NCBI RefSeq assembly: GCF_003576645.1
Contig: NC_044924.1
Span: forward strand, 30,467,888-30,531,887
DNA length: 64,000 nt
Reading direction: 5' to 3'
Source of the DNA: Ipomoea triloba
Lineage: Eukaryota > Streptophyta > Magnoliopsida > Solanales > Convolvulaceae
Part shown: in pieces, positions 1-11,467 of the stretch
How the letters are laid out: the number at the start of each line of letters is the position of its first letter
How positions within the stretch are numbered: position 1 is the first letter of the stretch
The notes under the pieces: model-generated
What the model was told of the DNA's origin: nothing
Database searches by the model: none
The model's input: the letters and a program-made list of their open reading frames with translations, nothing else
Position numbers and translations under genes: made by a program

Positions 1-111
1 TGTGTAATCAAGAGAAACGAAAGGCAAGGGATGTACAAAAGAAGCAAATAATGGTTTTTAAAATTGTGTATTTTTTTTTATCAAACTAACATCTTTTCGT
101 TCTATTGAAAC

Positions 112-1692
112 GAGTTTTTTCTCAAAATAGTCCCTCGACTATGGCTCATTCTCAATTTTGCATTTCGACTTTCAATTGCACTAAATGTGGTCCCTTGACT
201 TTCAAAAACTCACCCAATTTGGTCCTTCGTTACATATTCCATCTAATAAGTGTTAAAATGAAGGGCATTTTCGTCCATTTACCCATTATTAGCCTAATAA
301 ACATCGAGAAATAGTTAATGGACCATTTTGAGAATAGTCGAGAGACCATTTTGGGAAAAACTCTTTTACTTATTTCATTTTTGTTTATTTTCATTTGTTT
401 AGACTATCAAATTATAATTTCTATACATTTTTTTCTTACAAATATAAATAGTTAAAATCGCGCAATCCAAACCTCAAAATTTTTAACTTTCCTTATAGAC
501 TTTTTCCCTCTATCTAAATATACAAACTATTCCTATGAAGTTTTACAATAAGTTCCGTAAATTTCATAAATACTCATATACTTTTTATTTTTATTTTTTT
601 TATATTCATAGACAATAAATCACTATGTATCACATTAAATATTTCTTTTACCTTTGAAAATAATATAATTTTTTTTCGAGCTTAGACACCCAAAGAGTGC
701 AAAATGTAGGGAAAATATTAGACCGAAAGGTAAGTTTTTTCAGTAAACTTCTCAGATGAGCCGAAAAGTAAAATCTCGTCAATGTTTCCTGCAATATTTT
801 CTGTATTTGATTTCGAAGTAACTATTAAATTTTATATTAATTTGCATTATTTAAGATATTGTATGACATCTTTTATATGTTTTCCTCTTCCTTTTTTTTA
901 TTATTAATAATTAATTATAAATTATTAAGGCAAGTATAATTTATTTTGTAATGTGGACACATTATTTTTAATAATTTTTATTTAATTAAATTATAACTTA
1001 ATTATAAAAATTCTACCTAATAATTTTATTATATTACACGAGAGACAATAATTACTATAAATAATGTTTAAGTCAATCATAAAATCTATTGTACTGTGGG
1101 CACATTATTTTTAATTATTTGGGTTTAATAATATTATATCTTATTTTACTCAAAAAAAATATTATATCTTATTTATAAAAAATCCAAAGTAATATTTTTA
1201 GTATTACGGATGTGACTAAGAATTATTTTAATCGGTGCCTAAAAAATAAGTATTTATGAAATTTACAGAACTTATTGTAAAACTTCATAGGAATAGTTTG
1301 TATGTTTATATAGATGGAAAAAGTCTGTAAAAAAGTTAAAAATTTTGAGGTTGGATTGCACGATTTTAACTGTTTATATTTCTAAGAAAAAAATGTATAG
1401 AAATTCTAATTTGATGAAATCTATAAAATGAAAATAAACAAAAATGAAATAAATACAATAGTTTTTCCCAAAATGGTCCCTTGACTATTCTCAAAATGGT
1501 CCATCAACTATTTCTCAATGTTTATTAGGCTAAAAATAGGTAAATGGACGAAAATGCCCTCCATTTTAACACTGATTTGACGAAATTTGTAACGGAGGAC
1601 CAAATTGAGTGAGTTTTTGAAAGTCGAGGGACTACATTTGGTGCAATTGAAAGTCGAAATGCAAAATTGAGAATAAGCAATACTCAAAAAAC
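112..1692. mobile_element. Foldback, Mutator-like MITE/MULE derivative
   Basis: Two inverted arms of about 450-470 bp (112-~585 and ~1240-1692) match closely in reverse complement. Both carry the same run of motifs, such as ctcaattttgcatttcgact and tgaagttttacaataagtt. The outer tips are related but diverged (gagttttttctcaaaa against gttttttgagtattgc). An 11-bp direct repeat tctattgaaac flanks the element at 101-111 and 1693-1703. The central ~650 bp are AT-rich and non-coding. Long inverted repeats with a 9-11 bp target duplication are typical of Mutator-like non-autonomous elements; no transposase is present. Classification is inference, the inverted structure and direct repeat are seen. 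Confidence 0.75.
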
Positions 1693-1744
1693 TCTATTGA
1701 AACAATGAATAATTAAAATTATCAGGCATAATAGTTTTCTAAAG

Positions 1745-3353
1745 ATGGCTGATAACGGGAAAATCATCTCCTCTCAACGTGAGGATCAAGATCTTTTGGA
1801 ACGGAGTACGAAGAAATCGAAGGTGAATGTTGGTAATCCGAGTCTCAAGGCAATAGATACTGTTATGGAATCACCTTTGGATTCTGCTGCGGGGGATCCA
1901 GCGAACGTATTGTCGGATAGCGAGATGGAAACTCCGGTGGCGGATGTGGCGATGGTTGCTGATTCAGAGACATTCTCCGCTATTGAAGTGGTCCTAGATA
2001 CTCCATCTGGGGCGATTGATCAGCCGATGCAAGGGGAACCAGGAAACAACCATCCTGTGACTGGAGAGACCCCGACAAAGGTACCAGATCAAATCCCCTC
2101 TGTGGGCGATACTCCGCTGCCGAACCGATCCTACCTCGATTCTGTCGTGGGTTCTGGATCAGATACTGCCCCTTTCCTCATTGCTAATGGCAATGAGAAC
2201 GAGGTTCTGGGTGGTGATGATGAGGCTGACCCTAGGGAGGTGGATGATGATCCTACATGCCCTACGATTCGGCTTACAGACCAAGAAAAGGAACGGATAC
2301 GGGAGCCATGGCGGAAGTCTCTCATTATCAAGGTCATGGGCCGAAAAGTGGGTTATGCCTACTTGTTACGACGTTTGAGCGCGATGTGGAAGCCGAAGTG
2401 CAGAATGGAGTTGATTGCCCTCGAAAACGACTACTTTTTAGTCAAATTTGGTTCGGTCGAAGATCTTGAATTCACAATGTTTGAGGGTCCGTGGATGGTC
2501 CTCGATCACTATTTGATTGTCAAACAGTGGATGCCAAATTTTGATCCGTTGACGGATACGACTGAAAAGGTCCTTTTATGGGTTCGATTTCCAAATCTAC
2601 CAGTGGAATACTATAATCTTCTTACTCTGCGACGGATTGGGTCGGGTTGATCATACTACAAGCCTAGTCTCGCGAGGAAAGTTTTCTCGAGTGTGTGTTG
2701 AAATCGATTTGACTAAACCTCTGATCTCTCGGTTCACTTTGGAAGAAAAAGTGTGGCAGGTGGCGTACGAGGGTATGCACCTTGTTTGTTTCTCTTGTGG
2801 GCTGTATGGTCATAGGAAGGAGGCTTGCCCTGAGGTTCCTTACATTGCAGATGCTGCTGCAATCCCTCCAACAGAACCGGCTGCGGAACAAGGCGCCGGT
2901 CGTGCCCTTTCGGATGGGGGTAGAGCTTTGAACATGAACAAGCCTATGCAGTGTGGTGCTCCTTATGGCTCTTGGATGATCGTCACGCGTAAGGAACGTG
3001 GACAGGTGGGACGACCAGCTGGTCAGGGTCGGCAGGGAGATAGAGCAGGTAATCGTGAAAAATCGACTGCTACTGCGGCTACACACAAAGTTTCAGGCTC
3101 AAGGTATGCGCTACTAGATGCCGAACCTACTGGTGATGATCAGGACATGGCACTTACTAATGGACAATCGCCATCTGATCGGCATGGTAAATCTCCGGAG
3201 AATTTAGCGAAGGATCCAAGTACTGTTTCGAAGTCGCCTTCTATGGGTGGGAGACCGCGGCGTGCGAATGTTATTGCAAATGAGAAACAGATTACAAACG
3301 ATGTCCCTGCTGCCCAGACATCGGCCAGAGAACAGAATCCATCCGGGGGGTAA
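1745..3353 (+). pseudogene. LINE ORF1: DUF4283 and CCHC zinc-knuckle protein
   Basis: Gag-like RNA-binding ORF1 of a plant LINE. The first open part (1745-2650, ATG) has an acidic, low-complexity N-terminus (residues 1-180), then a DUF4283-type domain (about residues 185-295; FMFEGPW-like segment and VLLWVRFPNLPVEYY). The frame then breaks near 2637-2650. It resumes in another frame with LGRVDHTTSL and a CCHC knuckle (Cys-x2-Cys-x4-His-x4-Cys, 2787-2828), running to the stop at 3353. The two frames join naturally around a conserved IG..LGR stretch, so a small deletion is the cause. The C-terminal part is low-complexity and basic. Such proteins coat LINE RNA in the ribonucleoprotein particle. 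Broken, so not expected to function. Confidence 0.85.
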
Positions 3354-3621
3354 TACGCTTAGAGGTTCATGTTCAAGGCGAGCTGCCGAGGAGGATGAGC
3401 ATGTGGTAGTCCGGGGCGAGCAAGGGGGTAACTTGATTGAATCTACACGGGTTTGCACTGGGGAACGATTACATGCTGATATGAATACCACTGCCTGCCC
3501 CTCCTCCCGAACACCACGGGGATCCGCCTGACGGTATAGACTTTGAGGGAGATGTGGTTATGGACATAGAGGATAATTGCGAGGCTACTTCTAGGGGGGC
3601 CGATGGGTCTTCTACCCCTGT

Positions 3622-6074
3622 TTGAGTTTTCTGTTATGTGTTTTCTTTTTCGTTTCCGTTTTGGTTTCTTCTCTTTGTTTTCTTGTTTTTATAAAGTTTA
3701 TTGTTTGGAACTGTCAAGGCGCTGGTGGTAAAGCTTTCCACCGCGTTCTTAAAACTCTTGTTCAGACCCATAAACCCGCTATTCTTGGCCTCGTCGAACC
3801 TAAGGTCGCAGGCTCTCAAGCAAATGCTATTTGGACGCGACTTGGCTTTTCAGATTGGGTTCGAGTGGAGGCGGTGGGTTGCAGTGGGGGTATTTGGATT
3901 TTTTGGCATGTTGCTACTCAAGTCGTGGTTCAATTTACTCATCCTCAGTTTGTAGTTTTGCAGGTCGGTGTGGATCCTCAAGATTACTGGTTTTTGTGGT
4001 AGTCTATGGAGCGAACTTCAAATGACCAAGCTGGGTCTCTCAGGTCCTATGTTGATTGCTGGAGATTTTAATTCTGTTGTTAACCAAAACGAAACCTCTA
4101 ATTATTCTGCTTTCTCGTTACAGCGGAGCTCAGAATTTGCTGATTGGATCAACTCTGAAGGTCTCATTGATATGGGATTTCATGGTCCAAAGCTGACATG
4201 GGTTCGGAGCGACCAGTCGGGTTTTACAAAAGGGGCAAGGCTTGACCGGGCTCTTTGCAATATCGCTTGGAGACATCGTTTCCCGGAGGCTACAGTTATG
4301 CACCTCCCCCGGATTTCGTCTGACCACGCCCCTGTCCTTATTCGGATTGAGGCAATGGATGTAAGCCGCAACAGGGCTCCGTTTCGTTTCCAGGCTGCTT
4401 GGCTCACCGTGAAGGATGTCGTGCAAAACGCTTGGCGTCCGAGCATGGGTTTTACTGAAAATATCCCGGTCACCACGGCTGCTCTTTCTGATTGGAATAA
4501 GCACGTGTTTGGTAATATTGTTCACCGCAAAAAAATTGTTCTTGCGCGTTTAAATGGGGTGCAGCGACAGATTGCTCAGAATTGCCATGGTGCCTTAGTA
4601 AAGTTGGAAAAGAAACTTGCTGCGGAGTATCAGGAGATTCTCTATCAAGAAGAACTCCTGTGGTACCAGCAGTCTCGCGAAGACTGGATTGTCTCCGGGG
4701 ACCGGAATACGAAATACTACCATATTGCTACTACTATTCGCAAGTCCAGAAACGCCATTTCTAGTCTAAGGGATGTGGACGGCGAGTGGATTACGGATGG
4801 TGATCTTCTCAAAGCCCATGTTCAGAATTTTTATATCACTCTGTTTTCAGATTCTTCGGATGATCAAAGGGAGACTAGTTTGGAAGGCGTCTTTCCAGTA
4901 CTCTCCCAAGACGAATTGAGGGTGTTTAACCAAGCGGTTACCAAGGAAGAGGTTCGGAGTGCTCTCTTTGATATGTCCCCGTTTGATGGCGTCTGCTTAC
5001 GCTACTATCCTTCCTCCGGTCCAGTTAGGGACTGCACGGGATTGGTTGCGGATTTGGGAGCTTAAAGTGCCTAATCGGATCTGTTTTTTTCTTTGGCTTC
5101 TTATGCATGATCGAGTTATGACTAACGTCGAGCGTGGCCGACGACATCTTACATCTAATACTATATGTTATCTCTGTGCAGGGCAACAGGAGGATCGGGA
5201 TCATTTGTTTCGCCGTTGCCATGCAGCGAAGGCCATTTGGAGCGCGGTTTTACAACCTCGTGTGCTTGATGCTCTTGATTGTTTCGATTGGGATACTTGG
5301 CTACTGCTGAACATCAGGGGAGATTCCTCAATTGGATCTAGTGCAGACTGGCCAACTCGTTTTGCTATTCGGCTCTGGTGGATTTGGAAGTGGCGTAACG
5401 ATGCCATTTTTAATGGTCGAACTGTCTCGTTAGCCCAGAAGCTGCTGTGGATCTCTAAGCAAGAGGCGGAGATTTCGGCGGCCTTTACAGCAAGGCGAAT
5501 TTCGACCCATGTGCGAAACTATGAAGTTGATGTGCTGATTTCTTGGACGAAACCTCCTCTTGGCTGGAAGAAATTGAACGTGGATGGTAGTCATTCCCTT
5601 ACAACTGGGGTTGCTGGCTGTGGGGGTGTGGTACGGGATCACAATGGGAATTGGGATATGGGTTTTCAATACCATATTGGCTGTTGCTCGTCAGAAATGG
5701 CGGAAGCCTGGGGCGTTTTCCAAGGCATGCTAATGGCCTTGAGGAGGGGGACGAGGAAATTGATTGTAGAATGTGATTCGCAGAGAGTGATTGAGATGCT
5801 GCAGGGCACTATTTCAAGCTATGGTAATGTGTATAACATTATAAAACGCTGTTGTACTGTAGCACAGGGGTTTGAGCGGTTTTTGTTCGTCCACGTCTAC
5901 AGGGAGCAGAATAGACTAGCTGACTGTCTTGCAAAAAATGCCCTCAATCCGTCAACTGGTCTTCTTCAGTTTGCGGAGGCTCCAACTGATTTAAGGGAGA
6001 TTCTAAGTGAAGACCAAATTAGGGCTAGTTTCCATCGGCGGATTCCCCGTGATCAGAGGGTTGTTAGTCTGTAG
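3622..6074 (+). pseudogene. LINE ORF2: endonuclease and RNase H, RT missing
   Basis: LINE polyprotein remnant. The AP-endonuclease-like start (WNCQGAGG, ~3706; LGLVEPK) is read to ~3998. It changes frame twice near 3998-4025 and continues from 3968 with AGDFNSVV and SSDHAPVLI. The linker WYQQSREDWIVSGDRNTKYYH follows, then DMSPF at ~4970. At about 4985-4995 the reading jumps straight to the zf-RVT region (RIWELKVPNRICFFLWLL, C-x2-C-..H..C near 5170-5220), so the whole RT palm including its YADD/FADD box is gone. The C-terminal RNase H (5580-5960) is complete, with NVDGSH, SSEMAEA, VECDSQ and NRLADCLAK marking the acidic catalytic positions. No autonomous retrotransposition is possible. Confidence 0.88.
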
Positions 6075-6131
6075 TTTTTGTTTTCTCCGGGTTTTATACC
6101 CTCTTTCTTTCTTTATCAAAAAAAACATTAT

Positions 6132-6183
6132 CAGGCATAGCTATATTTTTTTTTTATTTTTATTTTGAGTACAGGCATAGCTA
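6132..6183 (-). mobile_element. 28-nt retroposed scrap with 12-bp TSD
   Basis: caggcatagcta occurs at 6132-6143 and 6172-6183. Between them lie 28 T-rich bases (6144-6171) that read as an A-rich tail on the minus strand. This is the form of an extremely 5'-truncated LINE/SINE poly(A) insertion, overlapping the downstream TSD of the LINE. Confidence 0.5.
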
Positions 6184-6453
6184 AGTATAAATTCCTATTT
6201 CGCTTAAATTAGCTTGGTTGTCATGCGTGCTTATTGTACGTGTTCTACCTGACCAAACTAACACATTTATTTCTCTTTTACCAATTTTTTTCTTTTTCTT
6301 TAATTTTTTTTTTATAGAACTGTGAGCTCCTATTACCATTATTTAGCTTAAACTCCATATCTTCAAGCATATATATACTTTAAAAATATTAAAATTTCCT
6401 CAAGCAATTTTTTATTGAAAATAAAAAAGATTAATTATCATTTTTAACTTCTA
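6184..6453. other. AT-rich spacer
   Basis: No gene recognised. Homopolymer T runs and short AT-rich words only. Confidence 0.6.
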
Positions 6454-6469
6454 AAATGTTTAGATTGTT

Positions 6470-6617
6470 TTTTTGAATACTACTGCAGTATTTGTTCATA
6501 ACTACTTTCTCAACCTATTGAGGTACAAAAATCAGTATTGCCTTCACTAAGACTAGAACCCACCACCTCCCGTATAAAGGGAATGATTTGATGCCACTGG
6601 ACTACAAGGTCCTTGGC
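6470..6617 (-). mobile_element. tRNA-derived SINE
   Basis: The minus strand carries a Pol III-type A box (tagtccagtggc) and a B-box-like ggtgggttctag about 40 nt further on. It ends in an oligo(A) run next to a target duplication aaat(g/a)tttagattgtt (6454-6469 and 6618-6633, one mismatch). A second copy with a better B box is at 20161-20268 on the plus strand. SINEs are non-coding and rely on LINE machinery. Confidence 0.8.
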
Positions 6618-6633
6618 AAATATTTAGATTGTT

Positions 6634-6860
6634 AAAAGTTCTCAAATTTTAGATTTTCTTTGTGTGTATCACAAGTTCACAACAATCTCTCAAATTTTGG
6701 ATTTTCTTCTTGTATGTATCAAGATCTCTTATTAGAATTTCTCTAATTTTAGATTTTCTTTTTGTATGTATCACAACAATCTCTCAAATTTTAGAGTTTC
6801 CTTCTTGTATGTATCAAGATCTCTTATTGAAATCCTCCCGATCACAAGTTTGATTCTTAC
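6634..6860. repeat. Imperfect tandem repeat, ~95-bp unit
   Basis: Two-plus diverged copies of a unit containing ctctcaaattttggattttc and cttgtatgtatcaagatctc. Short open frames across it are products of the repeat, not genes. Confidence 0.7.
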
Positions 6861-7227
6861 TAACACAGCAACACCCTATCAGTCAAGCTCATCTCATTAA
6901 GCTTTTTTATTGCAGTTTATCTCTCCTATATAATTTGTAAATTGTTATACATGAACAAAATTTACCAATATACACATATATAGTAGCTACTCATCATTTT
7001 TTAAAAAAAATCTCCCTAAATGAGTACACAAATAAAAATAAAAAATAAAACAACAACAAACAACTCAACCGCGATAAGCAACAAAGCTTTTTTTTTTTTT
7101 TTTTTTAATTTCTCTCGCAGCAAAAAATATACAGTGTACTATATAACACAATCAAATCTATTATATAACACAACCGAATAGCCAATGAATATCACCATTA
7201 CAATTACAATTGTGATAATAAGCAAGA
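6861..7227. other. AT-rich spacer
   Basis: Contains a 20-T run near 7088-7107 and simple A/T-rich sequence. No gene seen. Confidence 0.6.
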
Positions 7228-7543
7228 ATGAGCCTATTTGGTAAAATAGTTAGCTTATTAGCTAATTTTTGACTTGTTTGAGCACTATTAGCTATTTGAC
7301 TTGGTTAAACAACCAATATGAGTGTTTGATTAATTAATTTTTTGTAAAAGCTTATTGCTCCAAAACAATAATATTCAAAAAGTAACTTTCTCGATCAGCT
7401 TTTTAAGAAAGTCATTTTGTATGTAATCAGCTATGATTTACCAAACATCTTTCTACAATCAGCTAATGCTATCAACTAGTTAAATCCGCTAACACAATCA
7501 ACTAACAACTATTAGCTAACAGATATTTAGCAAACACCCCCTA
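7228..7543. mobile_element. hAT-like MITE (probable)
   Basis: Roughly inverted ends: gagcctatttggtaaaatag on the left and a right end reading tagggggtgtttgctaaata in reverse complement. The interior is full of inverted 'ttagctaa/agctaat' words. The form resembles widespread plant hAT-type MITEs. No clear 8-bp TSD was found, so boundaries are approximate. Confidence 0.4.
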
Positions 7544-8170
7544 TGTAAATAATTGAAAATTAAACGTCACATAGTGAATATTAGTAAAAAGTGCTCTGGA
7601 TTATGGCCAGTTCCAAAAAGAATGATGAAACCAACCACGGGTATCCTCTATCCTCTTCAGGCATAAAAAAAAATGTTTCTCAGCATCATCTATAGAAACA
7701 TGGCAACTTGTAGATATGGATCACCAAAAAGTTTCAGGGAGAGCATCCAACAAGACATGTAATTTATCACAACCAACTTAGCTCCACACAATCCAAGCTC
7801 TTACACAACAAAGTTGCAGAGGAAAAGAGAAAGGGTCCATTAGATCTTTCTGGACTCGACTTTACTGGATTTATTGCCATTCATCCAAAGCAGTGATGCC
7901 GAACAGTACACGAACAATATCAGAGTATCAGTACCCACTGAAACACAGATCAAATTGTATTGTTCAGACATTATATATATTCGCTAGTTATATCATGAAT
8001 GATGAACTTCAAGTCACCGGCCCCTACATGAATGCACATCGTGTTTCTGAAAAATACAAGGGTGATGATTGTTTATCATTATAATGCTCATCTTCTTTTA
8101 AGTATATATGTTCATTACCTTACGTATCACACGTGTTAATAATGTTTGTTTGCAGAGCTATCTGAGTCGA
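7544..8170. other. Spacer without recognised feature
   Basis: Mixed-composition non-coding sequence. The only open frame (7893-8084) has no recognisable domain and is short enough to be chance. Confidence 0.5.
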
Positions 8171-8548
8171 GTGTCACGCACTATTTGCGTGACCGTGTTA
8201 GACCCATTGAATGAACAGGCCAACTAGCTAGCTTGCCATAAAATGGGTAGGGGGCGACAATAGCACCAAGGGCTGTTCTGCCTTTAGATGCTAAGGTCTT
8301 GCTTTGTTAGGCATGCCAACTCGGTTAAGTTCAGGGAGCTCGTGCTAGTCTTGGACTTGACTATGAAGGGGATCGAGGCGATTCGAAGGGCACAACTGGT
8401 CTGGAGCAATTGCCGTTCCCTTGATGAGCCCACGGCAGGGTGAAACCACTTTGGCATGCATGAGGGGTAAGGTTGGTCCGCAGGGTGAGAGGATCCTGGG
8501 ACGCCGCACGGACTCTGGGCATTGGGCCGGACTCTAGGCCCGTGACAC
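8171..8548. repeat. GC-rich LTR-like island with GTGTCACG ends
   Basis: A 378-bp GC-rich block in AT-rich surroundings begins gtgtcacg and ends cgtgacac, an 8-bp terminal inverted repeat of the TG...CA type. Its left edge forms a hairpin gtcacgca-ctatt-tgcgtgac (8173-8193). No direct target duplication is visible. It could be an old solo LTR/TRIM or a captured fragment. The 88-residue minus-strand frame in it has no recognised domain. Confidence 0.35.
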
Positions 8549-9355
8549 AAGGCTCATAATACTACTAATTGATACTATGAAACTCAGATTTTAAATGACA
8601 TTAATGAATAGTACTAAAAAAGATAGAAAATTTTGACCACACTATCAAAAGTCAAGATTTTAATGTGTCCTGCAAGATCACATCCAAACACCACACAGCT
8701 TAATGAAGTATTTCACCTCAGTAAGAGTAATTTAAAATAATCTAAAGGATAATAAATATGGGAAGGCATAGAACAAAAGCTATATCAGAACTCTGGAAAT
8801 TGATGATACCATATATATAGTCCTATCACAACAGCAAAAAATAACATACAACTAAGTAGTTTAAAAATAGTTAATTAATAAGTAGCACACCATAAAATGC
8901 ATATCTAAACGGGTATGAGAACTCAAACACAACAAAGGCAATGAAAAGACATACCAGGCTAGCCAATGAATCCAAGCCACCATCATTAGATTGCAAATGA
9001 TAGCCTGTTTTCCACCCATTACGAGTTGCAGGACCACTTTGAACTGCAATCCACCAAGCCTAATGAAATCCAATCTTCAGTTCAAACACCATTTGAGATG
9101 TGTAAGTGATTTTTTTATGAGTCTACGGATGAACCTAGTGGCTTAGTTGGCAGAAACCGCATTATTAGCTGAAGAACGGAATCATTACCACCGCTACCAG
9201 AGGATTATCAACAAAATCATCAGTTATCTGTTATACATCATTATATGTTATATCTTACTCATAATTTCTCAACTGTGTCATAAAGTACTTCAACCCAGTG
9301 GCATTCCCGCTAAAGAAAAGAACTGGAAAACTAACAGTCACTTTGGGTACAATAC
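8549..9355. other. Spacer and likely 3' flank of the PPR gene
   Basis: AT-rich sequence downstream (minus strand) of the PPR stop codon. Short frames at 8861-9073 and 9147-9401 show no domain. The latter overlaps the PPR end antisense and is probably chance. Confidence 0.5.
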
Positions 9356-10666
9356 CTATAACAATTTGCCACGCCCACGCTTGTCTTGGGAATTGGGATA
9401 ATTGTCTTCAAGTTCATATGAAAGCTTTTTATAAGTATGGCCATCAATAAGATCCTTGTCATGCAACTCTTTCAAAAAACTCATAGCATTATGTACGCTC
9501 TGTTGCCGGCATATTTCATCAGCCACTGTCTTGTACGTAATGAAGTCAACTGATTGATGATTGTCATTCATCTCCCACAATAATTTTACTGCATTTTCTA
9601 CCTCTCCACCCAAAGCTAAAGAGTTCACCAGTGAGTTGTAAGATTTGCTACTGGGAATGAATCCTTTCCTTTTCATTTCATCACATAGTTCTGTGGCATT
9701 CTTTGTTCTACCTTGTGCGCACAATCCATGGATCAGATAATCATAGGAAAAAGAGTTCGGATGGCACTTATAGACAACACCCATCTGGTGAAATATCCTC
9801 AGAGCATCATTCACATGAAGTGAAAGAACATATCCTTTTATCATAGAATTCAAGGAAAAGATATCTGGTTCAACCCCATCACTAATCATCTGTTTAAATA
9901 GGCTACGAATGGTCTCCATATACAGGTGACTTATATAAGAATTCTTTCCCTTACTCAAAAGTGCAGCAAAAAGAATATTGTAAGTTCTTATTGACGGCCT
10001 GCAATCCAATTTCTTACTGTTTTGCATATGCTTAAATATATTTACAGCTCTAGTCAACTTCCTAGCTTCTGTGAAGTAGTATATCATAGTATTGTAAAGT
10101 GCCTCAGAACCAATAGAGGGAACAGCAAGCACTTGATTGACAACATCATCCATCTCCTGATACATTTTCACTGCACCAAGCCTCTGTATGGTTATGTGGA
10201 ACGTTGAGGCATCATGCCTAAACCTATGTTGAGTTGATGCCCAGTTGAACAATTCTAAACACACCAAAGGGTCTTCTTCTACATTCATGACATTGCACAG
10301 CTCCTCAGGGGTAAATCTAGGTGGAAGTCGAGATATTGCCCTTTGAACCCGGGATTCATCAAGAACAGGTTTGGCAGCAGCCAAAGCTCTTTTGCGCATT
10401 CTCCTTCTCAGAGACCTTGATGGGGGGCCCCTCAGGCGTTGGATTGCATCAGAAGAATAGAAAGAAACCGGCATAAAGTTTAGCACAAATGCCTTAAAAC
10501 ATTCTTTTGCCGGAAGTGATACAGATTTTGACGAATTGTGTAAATGCCGCTGAAAATGGCATGTACTAGAGTAATGGGAACGAGCATTTATAAATAAATT
10601 CTCACATGTGGAGATCAAGGGAACACATACATTTGGATGATTTGCTATTATCATACGGCGATACAT
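9356..10666 (-). CDS. Pentatricopeptide repeat protein, organelle-targeted
   Basis: A single-exon, 436-residue P-class PPR protein. The first ~60 residues are rich in Ser/Arg/His and poor in acids, as in a mitochondrial transit peptide. A basic RRRMRKRA stretch follows (~residues 88-95). Residues ~105-185 form a non-PPR helical region (LPPRFTPEELCNVMN; LFNWASTQHRFRHD) seen in this subfamily. About six tandem PPRs fill ~190-425, with typical starts such as YNTMIYYF, TYNILFAAL, SLNSMIKGY, SYDYLIHGL, SYNSLVNSL and TYKTVADEI. PPR proteins bind organelle RNA and assist its splicing, stability or translation. I think it resembles Arabidopsis At2g27800-type proteins, but that is from memory and unverified. 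The ATG chosen is the first in frame and gives the targeting peptide. A CCAG just upstream could be the acceptor of a 5'-UTR intron. Confidence 0.92.
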   Translation of the reverse strand: MYRRMIIANHPNVCVPLISTCENLFINARSHYSSTCHFQRHLHNSSKSVSLPAKECFKAFVLNFMPVSFYSSDAIQRLRGPPSRSLRRRMRKRALAAAKPVLDESRVQRAISRLPPRFTPEELCNVMNVEEDPLVCLELFNWASTQHRFRHDASTFHITIQRLGAVKMYQEMDDVVNQVLAVPSIGSEALYNTMIYYFTEARKLTRAVNIFKHMQNSKKLDCRPSIRTYNILFAALLSKGKNSYISHLYMETIRSLFKQMISDGVEPDIFSLNSMIKGYVLSLHVNDALRIFHQMGVVYKCHPNSFSYDYLIHGLCAQGRTKNATELCDEMKRKGFIPSSKSYNSLVNSLALGGEVENAVKLLWEMNDNHQSVDFITYKTVADEICRQQSVHNAMSFLKELHDKDLIDGHTYKKLSYELEDNYPNSQDKRGRGKLL

Positions 10667-11467
10667 GGTTACTTTACTGGAGCATTACAGCTGGAGGCAA
10701 TGCCTATACACTGAGAGCATATCAAAATGAATAGAAATTTATCAAGAAAACTTCGGTAGAATGAGATAAATAATATTAATTGCTAACTAAACTTGACAGC
10801 TAGAAATCTAGAATACAAAATAATGCTTTCTAAGTGTTAGATGAAACTTCAACCTAAACTAACAAAGATAGAATTAGAAAGAAATGGACTTTCTAGCTAC
10901 TGCTGATGCAAAAGGTAAACAATTGTTCACAATTACGGTCAGAGGGGCAGAGGGATAGAGATTGAAGACAAAGTCACAGGTCTGAACTACAGAGTACTAA
11001 TTAATTATGAATTTTTTTAAAAAAAATTAAGATTAAGCAGTAAGATTTAGGAGCAGAGCCAGGAAAAAAAAAAAAAGGTTGGGTAGGGACAAAATTCAAA
11101 CAATTAAAAAATTTCCATGAAAAATTATCAAATGCCAATATAACTGTTCAACCAACAAATATTTTTCCATAACTGAACCAAAAAATATATTTTGTACTCC
11201 GTATGAATTAATAATTTATAATTACCTATTCAACAATTCACAATCACATTTAGATAATAGACAACTTACCTATTCATAATTTATAATTCACCATTTATAA
11301 TTTACAAATAAGCATTAACACTTCACCAATTTAGAATTTATGATCACAATTTGGCAATTATACATTAATATATTATAAATAAATCTCACAAATCCATTTT
11401 GACAAATTTAATAAGAAAATTTGATACAATATTTAGGGATTTACTGAAGTAGGGTAGAGGTTCGGAC
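10667..11467. other. PPR 5' region, possible 5'-UTR intron
   Basis: AT-rich with an A13 run near 11067. If the GC-rich segment at 11468-11705 is the first exon of the minus-strand PPR transcript, this stretch is its 5'-UTR intron: donor cag|gtccga at 11468/11467, acceptor near 10683. This rests on composition and splice-like signals only. Confidence 0.35.

Larger units (their letters stand above)
1731..6126 (+). mobile_element. L1-like LINE, full ends but RT deleted
   Basis: A non-LTR retrotransposon flanked by a perfect 13-bp target-site duplication attatcaggcata (1718-1730 and 6127-6139). It ends in a short A-run after tttctttctttatc. It holds ORF1 (DUF4283 plus zinc knuckle) and ORF2 (endonuclease, zf-RVT, RNase H), but the reverse transcriptase is absent. 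It lies only 27 bp beyond the end of the upstream foldback element. The intact TSD with a near-complete 5' end shows it inserted as a long copy; the RT deletion happened later or in its RNA/source copy. Confidence 0.9.

Noticed and set aside
2131..3491. Several minus-strand frames of 68-140 codons
   Set aside because: They are antisense shadows of the LINE ORF1.
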